From Microglena sp. YARC (lineage: Eukaryota > Chlorophyta > Chlorophyceae > Chlamydomonadales > Chlamydomonadaceae), in NCBI GenBank assembly GCA_022414725.1, contig CM039464.1, forward strand, positions 21,613,781-21,677,780: DNA of 64,000 nt, given 5' to 3'. Numbering within the stretch: position 1 is the first letter of the stretch; every line of letters begins with the position of its first letter. This document shows, piece by piece, positions 1 to 11,311 of the stretch. The translations under genes were made by a program, and so were the position numbers. The notes beneath the pieces were generated by a model. It was not told where the DNA came from. It saw nothing but the letters and a program-made list of their open reading frames with translations, and did not search any database.

Positions 1-650
1 TATATGCATATGTGTATAGGAGAGCAAGGTAGCCCTGGTATCCCTCGAAGAAAAAAGGGGAGCAAATCAGCAAATTAAACACATCAAAAACTAAGTCGCA
101 GGCAGAAGCTTACTGCTAATTATTCGAGGTTGGGCAAGTCCGTTCACTCACTCGTTTAGCCTACTTGGCCACCCTTGGACGGTAACTTACAAACACTGCT
201 CATTCTTCTGCATACCAAAAAAATACCATGGGAGGTAACATCCGCCAAAATTCTTACAGGTTGTACAAACATACATGGGAGAGAAAACAAGAAAATGTAT
301 CAAGGACTAGTGTACATGGGGGGGCGTAGTGTACAGACCCTTGGCTAACAGGAGAGCCAAGGGGCATACACCATACCCACAAAATTGAACATGTGAAAAA
401 CCTCGGGAGGGCACAGCTTGACTAATAATCCTAACCACTGCTCATCCATTAAAGGTAATAAGCAACGTATTCCCCCATCCCCCCAGCAACAGGGTTTTCA
501 ACCGCAGGATGCAGATGCATGAGACCGATATGACGCTGTCCGAAGAGTACTCAGTAGTGTAGTACTGGCATTTGAACTACACATGTTTACTCAGCCCGCA
601 AACAGTGAGCAGCCTCCAACCCAGGCAATCAAGTTAACAGGTCCACCATT
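1..650. other. Unassigned sequence downstream of the lipase gene
   Basis: No coding exon, RNA gene or recognised repeat was found here. The stretch is AT-rich with a short G-run near 318. It lies 3' of the minus-strand lipase gene and could hold distal flank only. Confidence 0.5.
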
Positions 651-654
651 AAAC

Positions 655-845
655 ACTGATGAGAAGCAAGGACTGCAATACGCAAACACACAGTACGCTA
701 ACACACAACATGCTAACACACAGTACGCAAACACACAACATGCTAACACAGTACGCTAACAAAAAGTACGCTAAAACACAACATGCTAACACACGGTACA
801 CCAACACACAGTGCGCTAACAAACAACATTTTATATTACACAAAT
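655..845. repeat. Short tandem repeat, ~30 bp period made of two ~15 bp halves
   Basis: Alternating blocks of the type CAGTACGCTAACACA and CAACATGCTAACACA repeat about six times with small substitutions. Both strands are open for ~60 codons only because the period keeps frame, so the stretch is not taken as coding. Confidence 0.8.
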
Positions 846-907
846 AAGCTGCAACAGGAAGCCTGCAAACATTCTTCTTACACCTGGCTACACTTTCTAT
901 TTTTTAT

Positions 908-1020
908 TTCTTAGTTGTGAAAGGAATTTCATTACAGGAGGTGAGTCTCCCAACAAAAACCAGTGACATCAAGGATTCAGTTCGAATGGCATTGCCACTC
1001 CTACAAAATAGTAGGTGCCC
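908..1020 (+). repeat. Dispersed ~105 bp repeat, copy 1
   Basis: The stretch runs from GTTGTGAAAGGAATTTCAT to CCACTCCTACAAAATAGTAGG. It is clearly similar to 1936-2040 on the same strand and to 10318-10412 on the opposite strand. All three share GATTCAGTTCGAA followed by TGCCACTCCTACA. The function is unknown; it is probably a short non-autonomous element. Confidence 0.65.
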
Positions 1021-1169
1021 CCAGGAAAAAAACTGGAAAAACATATGCATGATACACATATCATTGCACGTCTGCATCAGTCAAATGCATGCATGCTGAA
1101 CTATCTATCGATACATATGTGGGGTGTATCCCACACACATGAACTCTCCGTACATATGAACGCATCAAG

Positions 1170-4100
1170 CTATGTTGAATCTGTTGGATATGTGCTTTCC
1201 TCTGCCTTCACCAGCATCCAGTCGATGAAGCGGTCGGTGCATTCAATCCACTCAGGTCCGTGGAGCAACTCATGAAAACCCCCTGGTGAGTGGGAGGAGA
1301 GAGATTAATGAAACGATTTTAAAAAAATCCAATTATATCACTTATCCCAGTAAGCGCTGTTCCGGTGCATTTGATGGCGGCAGTTGTGATGGAGTAGAAG
1401 AGGAAGAAGCAGAGTGTGGGGGGTAAAGGCAATGAAAAAACATGTACGGCAGATTGTCAGCTTCAATGCCATTAGTCTGATGGAGTTCCACACGACATCA
1501 AGAAGCATGGTAATACGTGATCAGTTGTGGTCGTACAGAATAAATGAATCGCACTCAATCTGGTGGAAATAGTGTTGTGCTACAATCTAATTGTTATGAT
1601 GTGCCCCACGCACCTTGAACCTCATGCAGGAATGCATCATCCGAACTGCATGCGGCAATCAGGTCCTTTACGGCCTCCAAGCGCGTGCAACGATCCATAG
1701 TGCCATGCTGCGCGTAGATGGGTAGCCTCAGCTTCTTGTACTGGGTGCGCAGCTTCTTGAACCCCGTCAGCATCTGCTTGGCTGTGCTCACACGCAATCC
1801 TCCACCGGCATCACACAGGGGATCCTGCAAGCATGTGGGCATATCTGTTAAAAAAAAAGGTCTGGAGGTGCGTGGTGTTAAGGGGACCCTCCCGTATGCC
1901 CCAGCTGGGGAAAGTCACCATGGTGTTTTGTTTTTGAAATTATGGAAGGGATTTCACCCCAGGAGGTGGGTCGCCCGACAAAAACAGCGGCAGCGGCGAT
2001 TCAGTTCGAACGGTGTTGCCACTCCTACAAGAGAGTAGGTGCACTTTGGGTCGGCTGGAGATACCGACCCACGACCAAAAAATGTGCACCACTATCCCTA
2101 TTGACCACAGCAGACAAGCTCCCTGCGATGGTCAAAAGGGGGAAGAGAGGAATGAGAACGGCATGGGGAGAGCTTCAGGATTGCATAACTGTACGTACCT
2201 CTCCGGCTTCCAGTGCCACCACTGCAGCTTCCAGTGCCACCACCGCTTACAACACAACATCTACTAAAAAAAACAAGAACAAGGTACGACAACAGCCTTG
2301 GTTCTTACCGTGTTACCCAAGCTGTCAACACAACTCACTATCAGCCTACCACCATTACCACCATCCTGAAGTTATAGCACCCTCTAGCATCACCGACGTA
2401 CACCATGGACTTACCATCACACTCTCCAGCACAACCATCTTGTCTTGGCTCATGTCTTCAGCACGCACCGCATCAATAATTCGTAAGGAGGGAATGAGAG
2501 ATGCAATGGGGCTCAAAATGGGTTCCTGGATTCTGCAGGTTGAAAGGGAAAGGAGAAGGATCAGTTGAGGTTCACACATAATCCAACTACCTCTATCATA
2601 TAATCATATGTATATATCCATAGGTGCCTAAGTCCGAAAACACCCGAAGTCCATACAAGAATGTGATACAGAGCCGTACATGGCCCAAACTGCTCGGAAT
2701 CGAATTCTGTCAGGCTCATATTGTTCAGCTATGCGCGCAGCTACTTTTCGTGCGCATTCGCATCTGGTCGCGAGCAGCGTTGTTCAGCAGGCCGGTGGCA
2801 GTACATCAGATGTGCGATGATTAGTGATACAAATCCAGATCGCGTCAGATACGAGGCCGCGCGAGCTATTCCGAAGAAAGGTGCATCGGGACGAAAGGCT
2901 TATCGAACCCCTATTACAAGGTTGGAGGCTGCGCTTCAGCCTTGGCCTCGGAATCTGCTGAAATAGCTGTACATCTCAAGATTTCACCTCCCTGTGGCCT
3001 ACCACACCATGGCTCAGGATTAGGGTGTGTTTTCAATGATCTAACCCAAATCAAAAACTGAGTTCAGATGTGGATGTTTGAAGACAAATTAAAAAAACAG
3101 TTTTATTTTTTGAATTTATTTTCAAAACATATCTCCATAGGTGCCTAAGTCAGACCCTGAGTGATACGGATGGATCGAGCCTATACCCTCAAGTCCAAAA
3201 ACAAATATTTTTGCTAATAAGTTGCCCATCCACATCGGTTCAGCTTACAAATACTCGGATTTGTTTTTTCTCAAATGGTGGGAACCAGGTCAAGTGAGAC
3301 ATGCTAATTTGTTACTATGGGGTTCCCTAAGTCGATACGGGTTTTACGCAGGAAGTGATACGGAGGCTATCGCGACCGAAACAAGCCATTTTAAAAGAAC
3401 ACTGAGTAAAAATGTTGTGTAACGTCTTTCCCTACCGTTAGTTATTCTATTATCAGAAGGTCTCGGAAGGCAGTACACAGGCAGTACAGTTGAGTACGGA
3501 CCCCAAAAACACTGATTATTTACATTTCGTGGGTGTCCTAAGTCTAGGTCAGAGCTGCACAGCCTTAATTGAAACATTTTGGGCCTCGGTTTTGCTCTGT
3601 CTCGAGATATAGCGTGGAGAACAACTTTTTTTTTTTTTTTTTAATTTGAAATTTCAAAATTCAAACATTTGTCGAAAAAGAAATCCCAAAACAAACTTTT
3701 TTTAATTTGTTTTCAAACATCCACATTTGAACTCAGTTTTTGATTTGGGGTAGATCATTGAAAACACACCCTAATCCTGAGCCATGGTGTGGTGGGCCAC
3801 TGGGAGGTGAAATCTTGAGATGTACAGGCATTTCAGTAGATTCCGAGGCCAAGGCTGAAGCGCAGCCTCCGACCTTGTAGTAGGGGTTCGATAAGCCTTT
3901 CGTCCCGAGGCACCTTTCTTCGGAATAGCTCGCGCGGCCTCGAATCTGACGCTATCTGGATTTGTATCACTAATTATCGCTCATCTCATGTACTGCCACC
4001 GGCCTGCCGGACAAGGCTGCTCGCGACCAAATGCGAACGCGGACGAAAAGTAGCTGCGAGCATAGCTGACACCTTCGCGAACAATGTAAGAAAGACAGAA

Positions 4101-4711
4101 TTCGATTCCGAGCAGTTTGGGTCATGTACGGCTCTGTATCACATTCTTGTATCGACTTAGGGCGTTTTCGGACTTAGGCACCTATGGAGATATTTGAATT
4201 TTGAATTTTGAATTTTCGAAAAAAAGAAAAAGTTGTTCTGCACGCTATATCTTGATAAAGCAAAACCGAGGCCCAAAATGTTTCAATTGAGGCTGTGCAA
4301 CTCTGACCTAGACTTAGGACACCCACGAAATGTAAATAATCAGTGTTTTGGGGGTCCGTACTCAACTGTACTGCCTGTGTACTGCCTTCCAAGACCTTCC
4401 GTAATAACTACTGGTAGGGAAAGACGTTACACAACATTTGTACCCAGTGTTCTTTTTAAATGGCTTGTTTCGGTCGGGCTCCGTATCACTTCCTACGTTA
4501 AACCCGTATCGACTTGGGGAACCCCATAGTAACAAATTAGCATGTTTCACTTGACCTGGTCCCCACCATTCGAGAAAACCCAAATCCGAGTATTTGTGTG
4601 TTGAACTGATGTGGTTGGGCAACTTATTAGCAAAACATATTTGTTTTGGGACTTGAGGGCATAGGCTCAATCCATCCGTATCACTCAGGGTCTGACTTAG
4701 GCACCTATGGA

Positions 4712-4747
<36 letters not shown>

Positions 4748-7700
4748 CTAGTACAGTAGCCCGTGTGGCCAATGGCCACACCTACTCTCACGAAGACCCC
4801 CCCCCCCCCCCCAATCATAGTACGGTGCCCGTTTGGCCTTTGGCCACACCTATTTGGGGCTGGTTACATAATGGTTCACACTTGAAGCCCCCCCCCATTC
4901 ACACACCACCACCACCAAACCATTATCCGCCCCCTCCCCCCTTCTCTCCCGTTGGCCACACCTGTTTGGGGCTGGGTTGCAAAACGGTTTTCTCTGCAGT
5001 GCATGCAACTTAAAACATTGACGGACGCATATCCCTTGCGATGGTCTCCCTTGAGCACCCACAAGCACACAAACACCACCGTACTCCCTCCCCCCCCCCC
5101 CCCCCCCAGTTATCTCCACCCCCACCCCCACCCAACCATGTACCCGCGCCCACAAACATACTCCCTTACTCTCCCTGACATATTTCCTGACTCCATACCT
5201 TCCCCCACCCAAGCCATCCCACCAGCCCCCACCCTCTCCCCACTCCCATCCCTCCCCTCCCTCATACACGCACCCACCAGCACACACATACTCCGTATCT
5301 GCCTCCCTCCACTTCAGCTGTAGGCTTTGCCATAGCTGAAAGGCAAACGGGACGAAGAGCATCGACAACGTTTGCGCATCATCCGACTCCGCTAAAAGCA
5401 TCGGACCTGCTTCCCTGCCACCTCAGCTGTGATCGATAGTCGACCCCACTGAAAAAGCTGAACCTGCGCAATCGCAACTGTATATAACTAAAGCTTCTTC
5501 TTAGCGAGCATGTATTCAGTTCGGCCAAAGAACAATCCTGTTCACCGCAACTGCTCCCGAAGTCAACTCGATCTGAGACTTGGAAACATCGCTAGGTTCA
5601 TCCATTCAACTTTGCCGCGTGCTCGCTATAGCACAATGCACAGCGACGACATGTTTATCGATGCAGTGGGAAGAAGTTGCAGTCAAGTTGCAGATTTGAG
5701 ATGTTCGGTCAAGTAAGGGCGAGAATGCTCAGCGAGATTTTTCATTCGGTCAACTTTGATGCGTACTTGCTAAGGCACATTGCGGAGCGACATGTTTCTC
5801 AATGCAGTGGGAAGAATTTGCAGTCAAGTTAGTGACATGGGATGGATGCGATTCGGACATTTCTGACAGGTCAGCTGACTCACCACGTCACCTCCCATTG
5901 TGCGCAGCGACAGGTCTCTTGAGGCAAGGGAAAGGTCTTGCAGAGATGCAGGGGGAAAAGCTCGTAGGAAGACGAACTGTAGCGCTACCGAAATCAGGTG
6001 GATGAACTCAGGCGGGAGAAGGAGAAATCGGGCGGGATGCGCAACAGGTAGAATACGCAGGAGGCGAAGGTTGCATAAGGCAGAATTCGCAAGAGGCCAA
6101 TCAGGCAGAAGTTGAAGCAGGAGGGATTAAAAGCGTGAATTGGCTGAGCGGGAATTGGCTGGGCGGGAAGTCGGTTAAGTCGGTTACGCGATGACACCAC
6201 CACGACCACGACCACGACAACGACCATGATTTCTTTCATATATATATATATAGAGAGAGATAGATAGATATATCACCATCCCACATGAATAAAGCAGCAG
6301 GACTGCTTCTATTAATTCATTCAACCTGGATATGTAGGTCTTCAAACTCACTGTCTTCTCTATTTATTTGTATGTCTGCAAAGTGACACAGACTTCTAAG
6401 AACAAGTAATGACTTGAATAGCAACAATTGGTGATTGGCCCCAGCGCAAGCAAACAAGCTAGCCCCTTCAACCTCACGCCTTTTAATAAGGCGTACCATG
6501 TATGCATAGCAACAGTACGACAACAATGAGACACAGGTGTCCATTCAACGTAATTGGTAGTGACATAATGACCCCGGCCAAGCAGTCCTGTAGATCCACC
6601 GCAACAAGGCAAGTGAACAAACCCACCATGCTGTGCCCTCGTCAACATTGTTGGTTGTGCAAATAAACAGGCTGGCCCACTCAATCTCAAGCCTCATAAT
6701 AAGGTGTACCATTTATTTATGTATTGAACTCTTCAAGACCCCAATTTATTGTATATCACATCACTATCTCTTTATTCAATTCGGTGGGTGATCATGACAG
6801 CGGCAACATACTTTAGAAGTGGAGTCCATTCACAGTCAATGGCTGCTGAGGACATGATAACGCCTGCAAAACGATCCTGCTGGTCTACCGCAGTAAGGCA
6901 AGTAACCAAGCCGCCCATACTGTGACCACCCAAGAAACATGGAGTTTCAGGGGGCCCAGCATCTTTGTCCTCTTCAGGAGCCAATCCCTCCTCATCGACA
7001 GAGTTCAAGAAGAGGTTCAAGTCGTCAACCTGGGAAGGGGGCGAAGACAATCAGACTAATGACGACAAGTCCTAGGCGCGTCGCAAGCGACACAGAAAAT
7101 TGGCGGATAGTGTTGGCTATCGGAGCGTCAGGTGGCACCAGAATCGAGTACAGCAGATCGACGCGAGGGTGTACAACAAGGCTAGGGGCTAGCAAGGACC
7201 AGGGTTTGAGCGTGATAGTCAAACAAACAAACAAACAAACAGACATTCGGCCAACGGGGTGACTCAGGGGCTCCCGCCCCCAGAAGGGGGGGTTCGGCAA
7301 AAAATAGCATTTAACCTGATTGAACAATAATAAATCTAAAAGCAGGAGGAAAACTGGTAAGACAATTGAAGTCAGCAAGACAAAAAAATGAGAAACTTGA
7401 TATGATAACTCATTAGGCCTACCAATCGATTGATTGTATAACTACCATTTTCACACACACACGCCTTTCATTTTTTTGTGAGGGCAAGACTGCAGAAAAT
7501 AACTAGACTGGGGAAACAGGCTTCTACAGAAACGCACCATATGCTCAATGTCTAGGATGAGGGAGCGCTGATCCTCCACATGTGGCTCTGACATGCCATG
7601 GCCATGACCATCGTACGAGTGCACTGCGATGCCTCGAGCTGCCATGCGGTTAAACACTGTGGAATGAGGGAGGGAAGTGGGGGGTAAGATTCTGTCATGG

Positions 7701-8007
7701 GAAAAGTAGTGTTTGTATCTGCTGCCATACAGCAGGAAAGTCAATATGGAAGAACATGGGAACGCTCAATGGGAGATGGATTGACACGACTGCCTTTGCA
7801 CTTCCTGATCTCACCCTATCCACCAGGGAAATGTATCCAAGCCAGCTGTACGAAAGAGTGCACGACCAACTGACGGTCTGCGGCACGCTACGAAGGTAGC
7901 CATGAAGCAACATGTACCACTAATACTGCTGACATAGACCATGCAATTGCCCAACGAGAGACCGGCAGTCGTCGCAACGTTGGGGGAGGGGCGCGTGCGC
8001 GCGCGCG

Positions 8008-8040
<33 letters not shown>

Positions 8041-8821
8041 TTTGAGAATGGTCCATGCCACGAGGCTAGTATAAAAAGCTGGCAAAATCGCTGTGATGGG
8101 GGTAGCGGAAAGTTTGAAGCAAACGCTGCGGGATTTGAAGATCTGGGTGAGGAGCATGGTACGTACTGGAAAACGTTGGATCCGTCTAAACCATACGAAC
8201 AGATGCGCGTAGGCTCTATTACCAGGCCGCATATCGCGCGAAGCGCATGTTTGGGAGGTGGGTAGCCAAATCAAACTACGACAGCGTCACAAAAATCGAA
8301 CACCGGGTATAGGAAGTGCGAGCAAATCCGAGGGCCTTTCCCGCGAGTGGATCCCCCCAGAGGACAGTGGCTGCTACCAGGCTTCGGCAAGCAGTATCGA
8401 AGCAGCATAAAGTCGCAGCAGCGTTGCTAGTTCGAAGCAGCTCCGTGGAGAAACTGTGTCAGAAACCAGAAACTGTAATTTGCATTTCGCGAAAGATCGA
8501 ATTGATCCTTCTCGTAACACTTTTCTTTCCTTCTGATTGGCAGCAAACACAGCTCATGCAGATTTCTAACCACACGAGTTACTCGGCCACAGCTTCCAGC
8601 GGTGTCTACTTACTCTTCTCGTATCGTCCTGAGTGCTCCCCCAGACCATGGTGCCACACGAGCTTGGCCTGCATACGCTTTTCCGGCACGTAGGACACTG
8701 TATGTAGCTTCAAGCCCCGGGAGTTGACGATGTTGCCAACGACCTTAGTCGCGTGCTTTCGGAGAACACTAGGGTTGTTTGCATTCGGGATAGGCTTTGT
8801 AGTGTTCGCCATCGATGCCAT
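1170..8821 (-). CDS. Monoacylglycerol lipase-like alpha/beta hydrolase, six exons
   Basis: Exons in transcription order: 8614-8821, 7538-7656, 6812-7029, 2415-2532, 1614-1824, 1170-1282. All junctions are GT-AG and every phase matches, giving 328 residues, a usual length for monoacylglycerol lipase/lysophospholipase proteins. These cleave a fatty acid from monoacylglycerols or lysolipids. Seen in the product: the HHGLGEHSGRY segment near residues 57-67, the DGHGHGMSE turn near 85-93, the nucleophile elbow GGHSMGG (Ser146), the acid in HGTMDRC (Asp265) and the base in GFHELL (His295). The full triad therefore survives although the last three exons lie more than 4 kb from the first three. ATG at 8819-8821 is the first in-frame start; a second ATG three codons on is possible. 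No signal peptide or membrane segment is obvious, so a cytosolic or peripheral-membrane enzyme is likely. The exact substrate cannot be read from sequence. Confidence 0.92.
1936..2040 (+). repeat. Dispersed ~105 bp repeat, copy 2
   Basis: Same family as 908-1020. It lies in intron 4 of the lipase gene, between the exons at 1614-1824 and 2415-2532. It shares the GGAGGTGGGT, GATTCAGTTCGAA and TGCCACTCCTACA blocks. Confidence 0.65.
2613..4712. mobile_element. Interleaved fold-back element (A-B-A'-B') with repeated termini
   Basis: Block A (about 2618-3110) is repeated in reverse complement as A' (about 3700-4190). Block B (about 3128-3630) is repeated in reverse complement as B' (about 4230-4712). 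All four blocks carry the same border motif, CCATAGGTGCCTAAGTC: forward at about 2620 and 3135, inverted at about 4175 and 4695. The arms are roughly 0.5 kb each with scattered substitutions. No transposase or other protein was recognised, so this is best described as a non-autonomous fold-back DNA element inside intron 3 of the lipase gene. The right end abuts the (TA)n tract where the Helitron-like element begins. Confidence 0.75.
4710..4747. repeat. (TA)n microsatellite
   Basis: An alternating TA tract sits between the fold-back element and the CTAG terminus of the Helitron-like copy. It is probably the target in which the Helitron inserted. Confidence 0.9.
4748..6236 (-). mobile_element. 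Helitron-like non-autonomous element, copy A
   Basis: Read on the minus strand, the 3' end is a 9-bp stem hairpin (arms GTGTGGCCA and TGGCCACAC) followed after 11 nt by CTAG and then T. This is the layout of Helitron 3' termini. The other end, AAAGAAATCATGGTCG, also abuts a (TA)n tract and recurs at 57396. The interior is rich in C-tracts and codes for nothing recognisable. A degenerate second hairpin lies at 4815-4852 and a half copy near 4960, which suggests nested or repeated 3' ends. The classical 5'-TC start is not evident, so a Helitron variant is possible. It lies in intron 3 of the lipase gene. Confidence 0.65.
6540..6643 (-). pseudogene. Decayed duplicate of lipase exon 3
   Basis: About 100 bp align base by base with 6826-6932 inside the real exon 3, including the nucleophile-elbow codons (read as G-H-S-M-V-G here). 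Small indels break the frame and no splice acceptor is placed correctly. Flanking intron sequence near 6450-6510 also resembles 6660-6720, so a segment of roughly 0.2-0.3 kb was duplicated in tandem and has decayed. Confidence 0.75.
7068..7306 (+). repeat. SINE-like dispersed repeat, copy a
   Basis: It starts near GCGTCGCAAGCGACACAG, continues through TTGGCGGATAGTGTTGGC and ends in a GC-rich palindromic tail (GGGCTCCCGCCCCCAG) followed by a short A-rich tail. Relatives lie at 15995-16220, 40285-40490, 51836-52018 and, inverted, 45172-45345. This copy sits in intron 2 of the lipase gene. A (CAAA)n stretch interrupts it near 7222-7242. Confidence 0.75.
7991..8039. repeat. (GC)n followed by a run of 31 G
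   Basis: A GCGC tract of about 18 bases is followed by an uninterrupted G-run to 8039, in intron 1 of the lipase gene. On the transcribed strand this is poly-C. Run length is likely to be unreliable in the assembly. Confidence 0.85.
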
Positions 8822-9778
8822 TGCTACTAGCTGCGTGCGTGAGAGTCGAAGTATCGAATGCTGAAGATTGCCGTTTGAAAACGCAAAAAGTGAAAGACGG
8901 TAAGTAAAGATTAAACTGTAGATCATCTGGAATATAACTGACTGTCGGGAGGAGAGGCAGAACCAGAGAACTCTCTCTGGGCAGAACCTACCATAGTATC
9001 GTCGATTGTGGCCGATTGTGGCCAACGCCCTCCCGAGGGCCGGGCAACAAGCCGCCAAGGCGCCAACTCGCCAACTACTTACTCTTTGCCTTTGACACGC
9101 CCTAAGCTCTATTATCTGTGTAGCCCTTGACACTAGATCCTCCCTTGCGTCCTCGTGATTTTGGGGGACCAGGTCATATTATAGCCCCTCTTAGTAGTCT
9201 TGAATTATCATATTATAATGATTATTTGGGGTTGGGCAAGTCCCTTACTCTTTTTTCTGCGGCATCCTCTCCCCATCAATCAACTGAGACCTATGCGAGC
9301 AATAATAGCATCATGTGTTATGGTACATGGTGCATCATATGGTGTGCCATGCTGACCCAGTATGTATGAAGGCCGTCCAGGTCTGCGACTCTGGACCGGC
9401 AGCCAGCTAGCAGGCTGATGCCATCAGCCAGCTAGGGCGCTTTGATTGCAGCACCGGTGGCCCTGAGGCCGCCGGCCCTGGCTACTATATGTTCTGGCAA
9501 GCTCGTCGTTGCCTTCATCTTATCTCCTGTTGTAAATACAGTGACATTGCCTCTCGTGCCTCTGCCCCATTGTCTACAAGAAGCAAGGAACACAAAATCA
9601 TGTTTTGTTTAATGCGATGGCGGAGCCTTGCTGAAATCGAGATGAAAATATCAGAAGCCAATTTCCCAATCTGAGGCAAAACAGAGATTGGATCAAGTAT
9701 ACCGGTATTCTGATAAGAATGCTTAGATGTTTGATTGTTTTGATAGCGTTTACATTTTACCCGGTAATTAAATTTGCC
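8822..9778. other. Region 5' of the lipase gene, no gene seen
   Basis: This should contain the 5' UTR and promoter of the minus-strand lipase. No TATA-like box or other regulatory element could be assigned with confidence, and no other exon is recognised. Confidence 0.5.
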
Positions 9779-9843
9779 TGCCAAAGACAGCGAGCAGCCA
9801 AATTCCTGGGTGGAGCCCTGGAGCTATGCAACCAAAGCCAAGA
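9779..9843 (+). repeat. GCAGCC-hairpin dispersed repeat, copy 1
   Basis: A ~60 bp element of the form CCRAAGACGGCGAGCAGCC, AAATTGCTGGCTGGAGCC, ATGTAACCAAGTTCAAG. The middle part can fold because CAGCC pairs with GGCTG. Seven copies were found in the window; this one is diverged. Confidence 0.7.
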
Positions 9844-9878
9844 CTTATGCGAGCCCCCAACTACATCCATTGAATGGT

Positions 9879-9940
9879 ATTGCCGAGGACGGCGAGCAGC
9901 CAAATTGCTGGCTGAAGCTATGTAAACAAGTTAAAGTTCA
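9879..9940 (+). repeat. GCAGCC-hairpin dispersed repeat, copy 2
   Basis: Close to the family consensus (GGCGAGCAGCCAAATTGCTG and so on), 100 bp from copy 1, in the same orientation. Confidence 0.8.
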
Positions 9941-10317
9941 ATGGTATCGCCTGCATCCCCACATATCAAGGCACCAAGGTTCAGCCGTTCACAGCCACAA
10001 GTATTACTGGTACTTATCTACTATTCGATCTTGGTTACATGGCTCTAGAAATCCCTGATTTTTGTGGTTATCACATGGTGGGGCGTTGTTAACTGCAATG
10101 TGCACACGGTTAGACGCCATACCTGGCGTATAGAACCTTGTAACCATTATAATTATTATTTACATGGCTCCAGTAGTCCAGTCAGCAATCTGGTACTGAA
10201 TTTGAATACCGGTAGTTTGAATATTTGCTCTGGCATGATTTGAATATTTGCTTCTACCTGTGGAAACAGTTTCCCAGCAGCCCAGGCCAAGCCTGGCCTG
10301 CTAGTGGAAATCTTTTC

Positions 10318-10412
10318 CATATGTAGGAGTGGCGATGCCATTCGAACTGAATCCTCGGCGTCACTGGTATGTGTCCTACTGTCCTGGGACGAAAATCCTT
10401 TCACAACTATAA
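10318..10412 (-). repeat. Dispersed ~105 bp repeat, copy 3 (inverted)
   Basis: Reverse complement of the family at 908-1020 and 1936-2040. TGTAGGAGTGGC, GCCATTCGAACTGAATC and GAAAATCCTTTCACAAC are recognisable. Confidence 0.65.
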
Positions 10413-10774
10413 CAAGCAATTTAAGCATGCGTAAGCCCTGAAACATTTCCAAACTGCCCCAACTGGTCCTTGGCTTACTGTATGGTGCGATGACAGATGG
10501 GTAGCTGGTGCGAAACTAGAGATACTCCGTGGGGTTCTACCAAGGCCACAATAGTTATAATGGTCGTTTGAGGTGTGATTTAATAGGGCCCAAAACGACC
10601 TGAAATCGCACCAACCGGGAAATGAGAAGTCTAATTATCGCACTTTCCGCTGAATCACACCTTTGAAAAAGCCCCAGTAACATACATACATCGCCATTGC
10701 TCATCACCGCAATTTGTTGAGAATCTAGGAGTGAGGGGACAAAATCACCAAATACAATGTGAACTGTAAAGGCA

Positions 10775-10900
10775 AAAGGAAGAGAGAGAGAAAGGAAGAT
10801 GAAAGGAATGAATGAGGGAGGGGACCAAGGGAGGTGGAGGGAGGGGAGGGGACTAGGGGAGGGGAGAGGAGGGGAGGAAAGAGCAGGGGAGGGGGGGGAT
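10775..10900 (+). repeat. Polypurine GGGGA/GAGG tract
   Basis: More than 100 bases are almost purely A and G, with many G3-G5 runs. It could form triplex or G-quadruplex structures. No gene overlaps it. Confidence 0.8.
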
Positions 10901-11311
10901 AAAGCCCCCAGCTACAATGCTTCTCGATCCTGATAATGCTGATTACGGTATGCAAGGTTGGGAAGTCCCTCTAGCCAAAGTTGGCTACCCCTGGACCGCA
11001 GCTTGAGTACATACACACAGTGTTCACGTTGTCGGTGCTACAACTCTTTTGACCTTGACTGCCAGGAAGGATTAGACGGGTTGGCCAACTTGTAAAAGAA
11101 GGGAGGAGGAAATACAGCAACACTGCTATACAACAGGTGCTAATCATGGTGGATTTCGTTACTAGGCCCCTAGCGTCGCTGTAACTTTGTAGCCCTCGTT
11201 TTGTTGTCGGGGGTATGGTGCAACAACAACAAGGATCCAAGAGGATTCAGCTGAAGCCAGCGCATTTTGAAGCTGCCAATGATGGCTTACTCATTTCATG
11301 AATTGCCTAAT

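Larger units (their letters stand above)
9941..11311. other. Intergenic region between the lipase and DHHC genes
   Basis: It contains a reverse copy of the ~105 bp dispersed repeat (10318-10412) and a polypurine tract (10775-10900). No coding exon is recognised; open frames here lack codon structure or family motifs. Confidence 0.5.

Noticed and set aside
3222..4529. Open frames on both strands of the fold-back element sharing peptides
   Set aside because: The shared peptides result from the inverted DNA arms; no transposase motif is present.
4850..5401. Gly/Trp- or Pro-rich long frames
   Set aside because: Translation of C-rich low-complexity DNA inside Helitron-like copy A, with no conserved motif.
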